NCBI GenBank assembly: GCA_021160355.1
Contig: JAGHCS010000030.1
Coordinates: 1-9,600, forward strand
Length of the DNA: 9,600 nt
Direction of reading: 5' to 3'
DNA from: Candidatus Cloacimonadota bacterium
Lineage (GTDB): Bacteria > Cloacimonadota > Cloacimonadia > JGIOTU-2
The translations under genes were made by a program, and so were the position numbers. The notes below the pieces were generated by a model. The model searched no databases, was not told the origin of the DNA, and saw only the letters and a list, made by a program, of their open reading frames with translations. Positions 1 to 7,867 of this stretch are shown in pieces. The first letter of the stretch is position 1; every line of letters starts with the position of its first letter.

Positions 1-50
1 AGTAAAGTAGCAGCCAAAAGAATGACGAGAACAATTCTGTATAATTTCAT
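1..50 (-). CDS. N-terminus of an exported protein (partial, runs off the window)
   Basis: The ATG at 50-48 is preceded by AAGGAG (60-55) at a 4-nt spacing, and this Shine-Dalgarno sequence overlaps the TAA stop of the aminopeptidase gene (61-59). The 16 full codons visible read MKLYRIVLVILLAATL. This is a basic start (K2, R5) followed by an unbroken hydrophobic stretch, which is the beginning of a Sec signal peptide or lipoprotein signal. No cleavage site or mature sequence is inside the window, so the function cannot be inferred. It appears to be the next gene of the same minus-strand operon. Confidence 0.75.
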   Translation of the reverse strand, partial: MKLYRIVLVILLAATL

Positions 51-58
51 GAAACTCC

Positions 59-2113
59 TTATGTATAGTATTCATCTAAAGGTACGTTTAATTTTTCAGT
101 ACCTCTCAAAACAAACCTTTCGTCTCTGATGATGTCAATTTTTGTTCCATTTTTACTTACGGCTGTGATATGTCCAATAGCTTCGTAGGGAAGTGTAATA
201 TCAATATGAGTAAATGTGTACGCCTTGCCCATATCTTCCTTTCTTAGGATCGTTTTCTCATTATCACGTGCAATAATTTCTTTGCCGTTTGGATTAAATA
301 CCTTTTTATCTTCTTCAAATGTAAAGCATGTATCGCCTACGGCAAAGTGAGGTCCCATTTTTTCAATTATCAATACAGGAAGCAGATGTAATATTTTATA
401 CTTTTGAGCTACAATGTACGCGAGTGTGTTCGTGCCGATTGCGAATTCTCCCATCGGAAGAGTCTTGTGGGGGAAGAGAATATTTTCATCAATATATTTT
501 GTATTATCTTCTTCATTGTCAAAATTGGAACATGAATAATTTTCGATAAAACCATCTTTGAAAACAAGTTGCAGATTTTTGAAGCGCAAACCTCGTAAAT
601 AGGTATCTTCGATATGCAGTGTTCCAGTTGTTCCCTTTAACTTCGGAGAGGTAAACACTTCTCCAAGAGGAACATTCACATCTGCAGTGCAGTTCACGAA
701 ATTAGTTTGCTTTTGGGGATCATCTATTTTTGCAAGCATTACTGTAAGATCTGTTTTGTTTGTGCCTTTTCCTTTAATATGTGCATATTCTGCGGTATCG
801 AGTGCGTCGATTATTTTCTGCTGAATAGGTTCGTACACCTCGTTTTTAAGCGTGTTGATTTCAAAAGTATCATTGAAGATTTTTTCGAAATTTTCACCGA
901 TTTCAGGACTCGGGAAGGAGATGATACTGAAACTGGTTTCTTCACGAGGAGTGTATGTAAATGCAATCTGGTTTGCTACTTGCTGAAGCTGCTGCATTAA
1001 AGCTTGTTGCTCTTTATTAAGCTTGAGACATTCTTTCTTGACCTTTGGGCTGAAAGGTTCCTCACCAAAAGTCTCAAAATATATCAAGCCCGAATAGAGA
1101 TCCGTATAATTTTTACAGAGTTCGTACGCTTCCTTCAGGTTTTTCTTAGCTCTTTCGATGAGACCTTCATCAAGATATAACGCCCGGTCAAACCTGTGGT
1201 CATAAGTGTACTGCTTATTCGTTGTTGGACCAATAGGTCTTCTTATGATCAATTCGATTCCCTTATTTTTCAATGCGGGAAGTAAATATTTAATGGCCCT
1301 TTCGAATCCTGCAGGATAGATCATCATAGCGGTAGATTTTTTTGAGATATCCTTATCCGATGTAATAAAACCTCGTTCATATGCATCAGCCATCAGATTT
1401 GCAAGCTCGATGACTTTTTCTTTATTAAGAGCTTGCAGGTGTTTTGAAATCCGAATAGTATCGTCATTAATATAACATCCAAATTTGAAAAGGTAACGCT
1501 CATCCGAGAGATCGGCATTTTCTATGATCTCTTTGTAATAATCGAAGGTGGGATCATAACTTTCCAATAATCGTATCTGCTGGTCTTTTACACTATATTC
1601 TGCATCGATCTTTGTGATCACGCTTCTCAGTTTTTCGTAATCAGGCAATGCGTTTTCAATGAGTTCAAACGCTTCGATATAGACTCTACTCCATTCAACA
1701 ATGTCAAATCTCTTATGTAGAAAGGCACTATTTATAAGGCGCCTGAGAGCAGTATAAAAATATGAAAAAAGCTGCCCGAAATTATCACCAAGTTTTGATA
1801 CAGCATAGGCTGGATTTGCCCAGCTTTTTTTATAATTTTCTGGAAAAATTATCTCAAAAAACGATTTATTTTCTTCCATGAGCGTGAGCGAAGATTCGGT
1901 CGTAAAATGTTCTGGAGTACACCCTTTTTCAAACTCACATATTTTAAGCATAAAAATGCCGGCATCGTAATAGAACCTAATGAATTCTTTTTTATCGGGA
2001 TATGCTTCGAAATTTTGAGTTTTCTTCACAATTTCCTTGATGGATTTTATTGATTTTTTGTACTCTTCCTGAGAGTTTTGATTCTCCGCTTTATAGAGAT
2101 TTTTAATAGTCAT
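59..2113 (-). CDS. M29 (AmpS/AmpT-type) aminopeptidase-like protein with a long N-terminal extension
   Basis: The C-terminal ~400 residues resemble peptidase family M29, the two-metal leucyl aminopeptidases that remove N-terminal residues from peptides in the cytoplasm. Visible motifs in order are GEVFTSP (E485), GEFAIGTN (E556), HFAVG (H589) and HID (H636, D638). Their order and spacing fit the metal and catalytic ligands of the Thermus and Staphylococcus enzymes (two Glu, His, Tyr, then HxD). The position expected to be the catalytic Tyr, seven residues after the His, is Cys596 here. The family is usually about 400 residues long. This protein has 684, with roughly 235 extra N-terminal residues that look helical and charged, with no signal peptide, and that I do not recognise. 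The ATG start has AAGGA overlapping the stop of the restriction gene upstream (8-nt gap), so translation is probably coupled. Family assignment is fairly secure, but catalytic activity is uncertain because of the Tyr-to-Cys change. Confidence 0.82.
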   Translation of the reverse strand: MTIKNLYKAENQNSQEEYKKSIKSIKEIVKKTQNFEAYPDKKEFIRFYYDAGIFMLKICEFEKGCTPEHFTTESSLTLMEENKSFFEIIFPENYKKSWANPAYAVSKLGDNFGQLFSYFYTALRRLINSAFLHKRFDIVEWSRVYIEAFELIENALPDYEKLRSVITKIDAEYSVKDQQIRLLESYDPTFDYYKEIIENADLSDERYLFKFGCYINDDTIRISKHLQALNKEKVIELANLMADAYERGFITSDKDISKKSTAMMIYPAGFERAIKYLLPALKNKGIELIIRRPIGPTTNKQYTYDHRFDRALYLDEGLIERAKKNLKEAYELCKNYTDLYSGLIYFETFGEEPFSPKVKKECLKLNKEQQALMQQLQQVANQIAFTYTPREETSFSIISFPSPEIGENFEKIFNDTFEINTLKNEVYEPIQQKIIDALDTAEYAHIKGKGTNKTDLTVMLAKIDDPQKQTNFVNCTADVNVPLGEVFTSPKLKGTTGTLHIEDTYLRGLRFKNLQLVFKDGFIENYSCSNFDNEEDNTKYIDENILFPHKTLPMGEFAIGTNTLAYIVAQKYKILHLLPVLIIEKMGPHFAVGDTCFTFEEDKKVFNPNGKEIIARDNEKTILRKEDMGKAYTFTHIDITLPYEAIGHITAVSKNGTKIDIIRDERFVLRGTEKLNVPLDEYYT

Positions 2114-2121
2114 AACAGTCC

Positions 2122-2757
2122 TTATTTCTTTTTTAATTTACTTATTTCGTTTTCTATTTCTGTAATGATTTCTGGGTTTTTTATTATTTTTTTTGAACCT
2201 TCTTTACCGGAGTAAATATAGAATACTTTTCCACCAAAATTATTAGTGAATTTCTCATGGGTTTTTTGTTGAAGCTCTTTTTCTTTGAAAATTTGAGATA
2301 ATTGGATTCCTTCACTTATAGGCTTTATTTGAAGACCTATATATTTTTCTCGAATTTTTATATAAAAATCTACATTATACAATCTATCCCAGTTATCAGG
2401 TGCGGGTTCTATTTTAATATCTAATATTTCAGAAAGCTGTCCATAAATAGTTTTTATTTCTCGTTGATATCCATCGAATGTTCGATCAATGACCATATTT
2501 ATCATGTAATCAATGCAATCCGACTCCGTGATATCTTCGACCTCAGCCTGTATGACCTCAGTGATTTTTATATATAATTTTCTTCCGAGTTCTACTATGT
2601 GTTCTTTTGATTTCACTTTTGAAAAATAGTATTCACGCCATTCTTCAACTGTTTTTGGAGTGCATTTCCTTATGCTTTCTGATGTTGGCCCAACATTACG
2701 TTTAAAGTTTAATTGGAACCGATTCATCGCACTATTTAATATCCATTCTTTTGCCAT
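2122..2757 (-). CDS. MjaI-family type II restriction endonuclease
   Basis: This 211-residue protein matches what I know of the MjaI restriction endonuclease family along its whole length. Visible blocks are NVGPTSESIRK (21-31), TVEEWREYYF (36-45), DCIDYMINMVIDRTFDGY (80-97), EIKTIYGQL (100-108), APDNWDRLYNVDF (119-131) and GLQIKPIS (141-148). D130 and Q143-x-K145 form a plausible PD-(D/E)xK-type active site. The characterised member, from Methanocaldococcus jannaschii, cuts CTAG, and the same target is inferred here, not shown. The start is well supported: AAGGAGGG (2769-2762) lies 4 nt before the ATG. This Shine-Dalgarno sequence lies inside the 3' end of the methyltransferase gene, which overlaps this gene by 26 nt, so the two are translationally linked. 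The gene is strongly AT-rich (sampled lines 25-30% GC) compared with lysS or prfB. The reading frame appears intact. Confidence 0.9.
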   Translation of the reverse strand: MAKEWILNSAMNRFQLNFKRNVGPTSESIRKCTPKTVEEWREYYFSKVKSKEHIVELGRKLYIKITEVIQAEVEDITESDCIDYMINMVIDRTFDGYQREIKTIYGQLSEILDIKIEPAPDNWDRLYNVDFYIKIREKYIGLQIKPISEGIQLSQIFKEKELQQKTHEKFTNNFGGKVFYIYSGKEGSKKIIKNPEIITEIENEISKLKKK

Positions 2758-4054
2758 TCAACCCTCCTTCATATTGTTTAAAACGATTAATGTGTTTATA
2801 GTAAAAAGAAGTATCTACATCAACTAAACGTTGTTTAACAAGGTGTGCATTAACAAATGTTTTGTTTTTTAAATATAGGTAAACTAAAAGATTATTTTTC
2901 GAATCATATTTCTCTTTATCAAATTTGAAAAAAACCTTCGATCCGTTTAGAATATTTGTCAGGTAATTTAACGCTTCTATTTCTTTATCAGGATTAGTTT
3001 TTATGCCGATTAGTCGCACCGTGAGGTTATTATCTAATTTAATTATTTCAGGTGAGATAATTTTCTTTATTGTATGAAGTTCGGTATTTGAATTGGATGA
3101 ATTGTTATCAATTTTAGAACCAAATTGGAGTTTTCTTGGATCAATTTTACTGTCAAATTTTAGTGGATCTTTGAAGATATATGGTAACTTTGAGATATTC
3201 TGCATTATCTGATCCTGTGTGAGAAATTCCGATTGTTCCTTAAAGATTATTTCACAGTTAGTATACAATTCGGGTTGATTAACATCAAGCTTGTTTCCAA
3301 TAATTGATTTAAATTCCTTATTGATTTCAAAACCTATTGAATTTCTATCATTGTTTGTAGCAGCAAGGGTAGTAGTTCCGCTCCCTAAAAACGGATCAAG
3401 AATAGTGTCACCCACAAAGGAAAACATTTTAATCAATCTTTTTGGTAGTTCTTCAGGGAACATGGCAAGATGACCGTTCTGTTTTTCTCCTGAAAAGTTC
3501 CAGTGTCCTGAAAAATAAGTGTTCCACTCTTCGGGTGTTAATTTAGATTTATCTTTAATTTCGCGAGATATCTTATTTGCTTTTCCATGCTTTTTAAAGA
3601 TCAGAATGAATTCATAGTCAATTTTCAAGATGCCATTCCTCGGATACGGATATGAACCCATTACAGTGGCGCCGCCGGTAGTGTGTGTGGTTGTAACCTT
3701 TTGCCATATAATCGCACCCATATAGTCAAAACCAATTGTCTCACAGAATCTAATAATTTCAGTGCGGATAGGAATTACTTTATATCGTCCGTAATAAACA
3801 GAACGAGCAAACTGATCACCTATATTGATGCAAAACCTACAACCATCTTCTAAAACCCGATGACATTCCTTCCATACAACATTTAAATTATTAATATAAT
3901 CTTCGTATGATTCATTAAAACCAATTTGATGTTCAGAGCCGTAATCTTTTAACTGCCAATATGGGGGAGAAGTAATGATCAATTGGACAGAAGAATCCTT
4001 AACTTCTATCATATTTCGAGAATCACCAAAAATGATTTTATGGTTCGTTTTCAT
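2732..4054 (-). CDS. Beta-type DNA methyltransferase (probably N4-cytosine) with a C-terminal SNase-like domain
   Basis: This is the modification partner of the downstream MjaI-like endonuclease; it should transfer methyl from S-adenosylmethionine to the recognition site. Catalytic motif IV is TSPPYW (28-33), and the SAM-binding motif I DPFLGSGTT (220-228) follows it, the order of beta-class enzymes; GFEINKEF (241-248) supplies the motif II acidic residue. SPPY fits cytosine-N4 methylation better than adenine methylation. The part between the motifs, about 120-195, probably reads the DNA target. The catalytic fold ends near 260. A low-complexity Asn/Ser/Lys linker (about 300-335) leads to a domain at about 335-428 with the pattern VRLIGIK, EALNYL, NGSKVFFKF, LLVYLYL, FVNAHLVKQ, which resembles a staphylococcal-nuclease OB fold. 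Its nuclease Asp and Glu positions are K352 and P355, so it is likely inactive. The ATG lies 1 nt after the lysS stop, with GGAG of the Shine-Dalgarno sequence inside the lysS 3' end. The stop is TAG. Confidence 0.92.
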   Translation of the reverse strand: MKTNHKIIFGDSRNMIEVKDSSVQLIITSPPYWQLKDYGSEHQIGFNESYEDYINNLNVVWKECHRVLEDGCRFCINIGDQFARSVYYGRYKVIPIRTEIIRFCETIGFDYMGAIIWQKVTTTHTTGGATVMGSYPYPRNGILKIDYEFILIFKKHGKANKISREIKDKSKLTPEEWNTYFSGHWNFSGEKQNGHLAMFPEELPKRLIKMFSFVGDTILDPFLGSGTTTLAATNNDRNSIGFEINKEFKSIIGNKLDVNQPELYTNCEIIFKEQSEFLTQDQIMQNISKLPYIFKDPLKFDSKIDPRKLQFGSKIDNNSSNSNTELHTIKKIISPEIIKLDNNLTVRLIGIKTNPDKEIEALNYLTNILNGSKVFFKFDKEKYDSKNNLLVYLYLKNKTFVNAHLVKQRLVDVDTSFYYKHINRFKQYEGGLNGKRMDIK

Positions 4055-4055
4055 T

Positions 4056-5549
4056 TTATGACTCCGGCCGCATTTGGGGGAATAAAATTACATCTTTTAT
4101 GTTATGAGAATTTGTGAAGAGCATCACTATCCTGTCAATACCGAGTCCAAGACCACCTGTTGGAGGCATGCCGTACTCCATTGCTTCGAGAAAATCATCG
4201 TCAACTTCGTTTGCTTCGACATCTCCGAGCTCTCGCTGCTGTGCCTGGCTTTCCAGACGTTCTCTCTGGTCGATAGGGTCGTTCAATTCACTAAAGCAGT
4301 TGCCCAGCTCAAGTCCGGCAATAAATATTTCGAACCGCTCAACAAGCTGAGCATTTTCTTGCTTTGATTTTGCAAGCGGCGATATCTCTTTTGGGAAATC
4401 GATCACAAAAGTTGGTTGTATAAGATTGTCTTCCACAAATCGCTTGAAAATCTCATCGACAATTTTCCCGAAACTTTTTACATCCAACTCGATCTCATGC
4501 TTTTTGCAAAAAGCAAGAAGTTCATCCATACTTGAATTTTCCACATCGATCCCGGCATATTCTTTGATAAGTTCAAGCATGGGTTTGCGTTGCCAGGGTT
4601 TCGATAAATCAATTGTATGCTTACCATATTCGATTTGCGATGTTCCGCACACTTCCTGCGCAATGCCTGTAAGCATATCTTCGACAAGATTCATAATATC
4701 ATTATAATCTGCATATGCTTCATAGAGTTCTATCTGCGTAAATTCGGGATTATGAGTTCTATCCATACCTTCATTACGAAAGTCCTTACAGACTTCATAT
4801 ACCTTTTCAAAACCACCGATAATAAGTCTCTTAAGATAGAGCTCGTCTGCAATTCGCAGATACAGTTCCATGTCGAGTTTATTGTGCTGGGTCACAAAGG
4901 GCTGAGCTGCTGCGCCGCCGTAAATTGGTTGTAAGATGGGGGTTTCTACTTCGATATATCCCCTTGCATCAAGGAATTCTCTCATCATTTTAATGATCTT
5001 GCTGCGCGTTTTGAATGTGTCTTTTACTTCCGGGTTGAGAAGAAGGTCGAGGTAGCGTTTTCGGTAGCGAAGCTCTTTATCGGCAAATTGGTCATATATG
5101 ACTTTTTTACCGTCCTCGATCTTTTCTTTCACTACAGGGAGAGGGCGAATCGCCTTTGCGAGGAATGTGAATTCTTCAGCATGGATCGAGAGTTCGTTGG
5201 TCAGAGTATAGAAAACAAAACCTTTTACGTGCACGAAATCGCCAAGGTCACACTGCTTGAAAATTTTGTATCTTTCCTGTCCGACATCATCACGTTTTAT
5301 GTATATCTGGATTTTGCCAGTCTCATCTTCGATATGACAGAAGCTTGCTTTGCCCATTTTTCTGAGTGAGCGGATTCTGCCGACAACATCTACAATGGTT
5401 TTATTTTTTATCAATGATTCGGGATCATCAAAAATATCTTTTATATAATGAGTGCGTTCTGCTTTTGTTGGGAATGGATTTGCACCCATCTCAAGCAGTC
5501 GCCCAAGTTTTTCTTTTCTGGCATGTATGAGTTGATTTTCATTATCCAT
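4056..5549 (-). CDS. lysS: Lysyl-tRNA synthetase, class II
   Basis: LysS charges tRNA-Lys with lysine in the cytoplasm. The 497-residue length is normal. An N-terminal OB-fold anticodon-binding domain (about 50-135) contains VVGRIRSLRKMGKASF and DFVHVKGF. The class II catalytic domain follows, with motif 1 around 192-208 (FLDARGYIEVETPIL), motif 2 at 257-274 (FRNEGMDRTHNPEFT) and motif 3 at 465-478 (GGLGLGIDRIVMLF); the protein ends with the usual VILFPQMRPES. The ATG has AGAGG upstream at short spacing and lies 11 nt after the prfB stop, the prfB-lysS arrangement found in many bacteria. Sampled GC reaches 53-55% at the 3' end, in contrast to the AT-rich methyltransferase gene that starts 1 nt downstream. 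The gene is complete, so whatever placed the restriction-modification genes here did not damage it. Confidence 0.98.
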   Translation of the reverse strand: MDNENQLIHARKEKLGRLLEMGANPFPTKAERTHYIKDIFDDPESLIKNKTIVDVVGRIRSLRKMGKASFCHIEDETGKIQIYIKRDDVGQERYKIFKQCDLGDFVHVKGFVFYTLTNELSIHAEEFTFLAKAIRPLPVVKEKIEDGKKVIYDQFADKELRYRKRYLDLLLNPEVKDTFKTRSKIIKMMREFLDARGYIEVETPILQPIYGGAAAQPFVTQHNKLDMELYLRIADELYLKRLIIGGFEKVYEVCKDFRNEGMDRTHNPEFTQIELYEAYADYNDIMNLVEDMLTGIAQEVCGTSQIEYGKHTIDLSKPWQRKPMLELIKEYAGIDVENSSMDELLAFCKKHEIELDVKSFGKIVDEIFKRFVEDNLIQPTFVIDFPKEISPLAKSKQENAQLVERFEIFIAGLELGNCFSELNDPIDQRERLESQAQQRELGDVEANEVDDDFLEAMEYGMPPTGGLGLGIDRIVMLFTNSHNIKDVILFPQMRPES

Positions 5550-5560
5550 GAGAACCTCTG

Positions 5561-6665
5561 TTACTTCAATGATTTATTTTTTAGGAAAGCATCGATGAAT
5601 TGGTCAATATTTCCATCCATGACTGCCTGAACATTTCCTGTTTGCTCATCAGTACGATGGTCTTTGACCATGGAATAGGGCTGAAATACATAGGAACGGA
5701 TCTGATTACCCCATTCGATACTTTTTTTCTCGTTTTCAATTTTTTGACGCTCTTTATCCTGCTCTTCTTTATACATTTGATAAAGGCGGGATTTGAGAAC
5801 CTTCATCGCGTTATCTTTATTATTGAGTTGCGAGCGTTCGGATTGACATTGTGCCACAATACCTGTGGGAATATGGGTGATGCGAACAGCACTGCTTACC
5901 TTGTTGACATGTTGACCACCTGCTCCGCTTGCACGAAAGGTGTCAATTCTTAGATCATTTTCATTCACATCAATTTCAATTGTATCGTCAATTTCCGGAT
6001 ACACAAATACTGAAGCAAAAGAGGTGTGCCGTCGTTTGTTTGAGTCAAAAGGTGAGATGCGCACAAGCCGATGAATGCCGATCTCCGATTTTAAATATCC
6101 ATAGGCATATTTGCCCTTGATCTCTACAGTTACTGAACTGATACCAGCTACATCACCAGGCTGTTTATCCAGAAGTTCCACCTGAAAATCCTGATTTTCT
6201 GCCCAGCGGATATACATACGAAGCAGCATTTCGGCCCAGTCATTTGATTCTGTGCCACCAGCTCCCGGATGGATTTCCAGAAGTGCGTTCTTTTTGTCAT
6301 ATGGATCGCTCAAAATGAACTGAGTTTCTAGTTTATTGAAATAATTTTTTGTTTTTATCAGCTTTTTTTCTGCTTCAGCTTCTAATTCTGTGTCCTTTTC
6401 TTCCTGCAAAATGGAGAGGAAAGCCTCAAGTTCTTCAAGTGAATGTGTGATATTTTCTGCGGTATCAATATCTTCTTTAAGAGTGCTGAGTTCTTCTGAA
6501 ATTTTCCGTGCATGTTCCTGATCATCCCAGAAATCCGGGCTGCTCATTTCTTTTTCAAGTTGAGATATCTTTGTGCTTTTGGTTTCTACGTCAAAGATAC
6601 CTCCGCAATTCGAGTATTTTATCTTTCAAATCTTCTACGTCTTTAGCAAATACATTTACATCCAT
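5561..6665 (-). CDS. prfB: Peptide chain release factor 2, expressed through programmed +1 frameshift
   Basis: RF2 terminates translation at UGA and UAA on the ribosome. The gene is in two frames. The ATG at 6665-6663 (AGGA 5 nt upstream, 24 nt after the dgt stop) opens 24 codons beginning MDVNVFAKDVEDL and ending in LRRYL, then an in-frame TGA. A +1 shift there continues with DVETKSTKISQ and joins the long frame. The joined protein is 367 residues, close to the E. coli RF2 length of 365. The SPF stop-codon recognition motif falls at 204-206 and GGQ, which triggers peptide release, at 249-251 (RASGAGGQHVNKV), almost exactly as in E. coli. An annotation that starts at the ATG at 6547 would lose 39 N-terminal residues. 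The family norm is autoregulation: low RF2 leaves the UGA slowly decoded and favours the shift. lysS follows 11 nt downstream. Confidence 0.97.
6591..6605 (-). promoter_or_regulatory. prfB programmed +1 frameshift site
   Basis: The minus strand reads CGG AGG TAT CTT TGA C. GGAGG acts as an internal Shine-Dalgarno sequence three bases before the slippery CTT, followed directly by the in-frame TGA and then C, a poor termination context. Slipping from CTT to TTT in the +1 direction puts GAC GTA GAA in frame, which continues into the RF2 body. This is nearly identical to the classical E. coli site and is the expected feedback element for RF2 levels. Confidence 0.96.
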
Positions 6666-6689
6666 GAAAATCCTATAATTTTTATTTCC

Positions 6690-7853
6690 TTATTCAATAG
6701 CTCTTCCGGGAAGAACATATTCTGAAAGCTCCTGATTAAAATAGCGGTCAGTCATTGTTGCAATAAAGTCGCGGACTTTTTCTGCATTATTTGTGATTTC
6801 GATATACTGCTCGCTTTTATGATTCAGAAAGTGAATGAAGATTTTTGATTCGGCATTTTTCTTTTCAATGTCTATCATGTACTTATCAAAAAGAATTTGC
6901 ATACCGCGCTTAATTGTGATTTTTTCTTTTTTTATCAAAGGGTGATTGTAAATCTTTTCGTAATTGAAACGTTTCAGTTCATACAATGCATCAGAAGTTT
7001 CTGTATCAAAAGCAACATAATCTTTATCAAAGCTGTTATAAATTACGTTCGTTATGAGCGTGCTGACGATTTCATCATTTGTCGTGCCCAGCTTATTTGC
7101 TGCATCTTCCGGGAGTTCTTCTCTTTTGAGAAAACCCATACGGATCGCATCTTCTATATCCTGACCGATGTAGGCGATCGTGTCCGAAATGCGCACTACA
7201 CATGCTTCTAGAGTTGCCGGCGGGCTTGTTGTATTTTCTGTTTTCATCATGTGGAGAAATTCTTCGAGATCTTTTTCGGTTTTATCTCTTTTTGGATGAA
7301 GTTTCTCATCGTGGACTTCTCCGTCATGAGAAACAATGCCGTCACGCACCTGAAAGGTGAGATTCAATCCCTTTCCGTGGTTCGTAATATGGTCAACGAT
7401 AAAAAGACTTTCTATATTATGATGAAACCGTCCGATGTCATGTTTTACACAACACTCATTGAGCATCTCCTCGCCATCATGACCAAAGGGTGGATGTCCG
7501 AGGTCATGTCCCAGTGCGATCGCTTCGATCAGATCGACATTAAGATGCAGCATTTTCCCGATGCTTCGGGAAACTTGGGAAACATAGGTCGTATGCAAGC
7601 TGCGATTGGACATCTCTTCATCAAAGAGATTGGAAAAGTACACGACTTGTGTTTTTCCCTGATACCTGCGATAAGCGCCAGTATGGATTATCCTGTCTCG
7701 ATCAATAGCAAAGGGACCGCGAAGACGCTTCTCGTGCTCTTCAATCTGTCTGTATGCTTCGTTATTCTTTGTGGCAAATCTGGAAAGATGCTCCTCTTCA
7801 TGAAGACTTGTTTCTTTAAAAAGCTTATCTAAGACATATTCCTTATTATGCAT
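6690..7853 (-). CDS. dgt: dGTPase-family HD-domain dNTP triphosphohydrolase
   Basis: Members of this family hydrolyse dGTP or other dNTPs to the deoxynucleoside and triphosphate, acting on nucleotide pools in the cytoplasm. The 387-residue protein has the family opening FAIDRDRIIHTGAYRRYQGKTQV (48-70) and the HD metal-binding set: H87 (NRSLHTTYVSQV), H116-D117 (ALGHDLGHPPFGHDGEE) and D224 (VVRISDTIAYIGQDIEDA). The HNIES block at 145-149 is also typical. The length matches the shorter, non-E. coli-type dGTPases, whose substrate range varies, so strict dGTP specificity is not assured. The ATG lies 14 nt after the cold-shock gene stop, and I see no Shine-Dalgarno sequence, only an AT-rich leader; a slightly later start cannot be excluded because the first ~12 residues are not conserved-looking. 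prfB follows after 24 nt. Confidence 0.93.
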   Translation of the reverse strand: MHNKEYVLDKLFKETSLHEEEHLSRFATKNNEAYRQIEEHEKRLRGPFAIDRDRIIHTGAYRRYQGKTQVVYFSNLFDEEMSNRSLHTTYVSQVSRSIGKMLHLNVDLIEAIALGHDLGHPPFGHDGEEMLNECCVKHDIGRFHHNIESLFIVDHITNHGKGLNLTFQVRDGIVSHDGEVHDEKLHPKRDKTEKDLEEFLHMMKTENTTSPPATLEACVVRISDTIAYIGQDIEDAIRMGFLKREELPEDAANKLGTTNDEIVSTLITNVIYNSFDKDYVAFDTETSDALYELKRFNYEKIYNHPLIKKEKITIKRGMQILFDKYMIDIEKKNAESKIFIHFLNHKSEQYIEITNNAEKVRDFIATMTDRYFNQELSEYVLPGRAIE

Positions 7854-7867
7854 ATTTGTTATTACAT

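Larger units (their letters stand above)
2122..4054 (-). other. AT-rich restriction-modification cassette inside the housekeeping operon
   Basis: The methyltransferase and MjaI-like endonuclease genes form a unit with the methyltransferase first. Sampled 60-base lines here are about 22-30% GC, against 48-55% in sampled lines of lysS, prfB and dgt and 40% or more in the aminopeptidase. Gaps to the flanking genes are 1 nt (lysS) and 8 nt (aminopeptidase). I see no direct repeats, integrase or insertion-sequence remnants at the edges. Acquisition by transfer is an inference from composition and from the patchy distribution typical of such systems. Confidence 0.75.

Noticed and set aside
2187..2194. 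Run of eight A residues (minus strand) in the endonuclease gene as a phase-variation tract
   Set aside because: The frame is intact, the run encodes Lys-Lys-Ile near the C-terminus, and such runs are expected in a gene this AT-rich.
2771..3058. Active nuclease in the methyltransferase C-terminus
   Set aside because: The SNase catalytic Asp and Glu positions are Lys and Pro, so a cutting activity is not supported.
4104..4934. Several plus-strand open frames of 78-105 codons, and a minus-strand frame at 4478-4687
   Set aside because: All overlap lysS in other frames. Their products are low-complexity or resemble out-of-frame readings of the synthetase, with no family signature.
5600..6120. 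Plus-strand open frames opposite prfB
   Set aside because: They are antisense to conserved RF2 sequence, including the GGQ region, and have no independent support.
7251..7832. A 193-codon plus-strand open frame
   Set aside because: It lies wholly antisense to the dGTPase gene, whose motifs are clear; the translation is rich in Phe and Met with no recognisable domain and no Shine-Dalgarno sequence.
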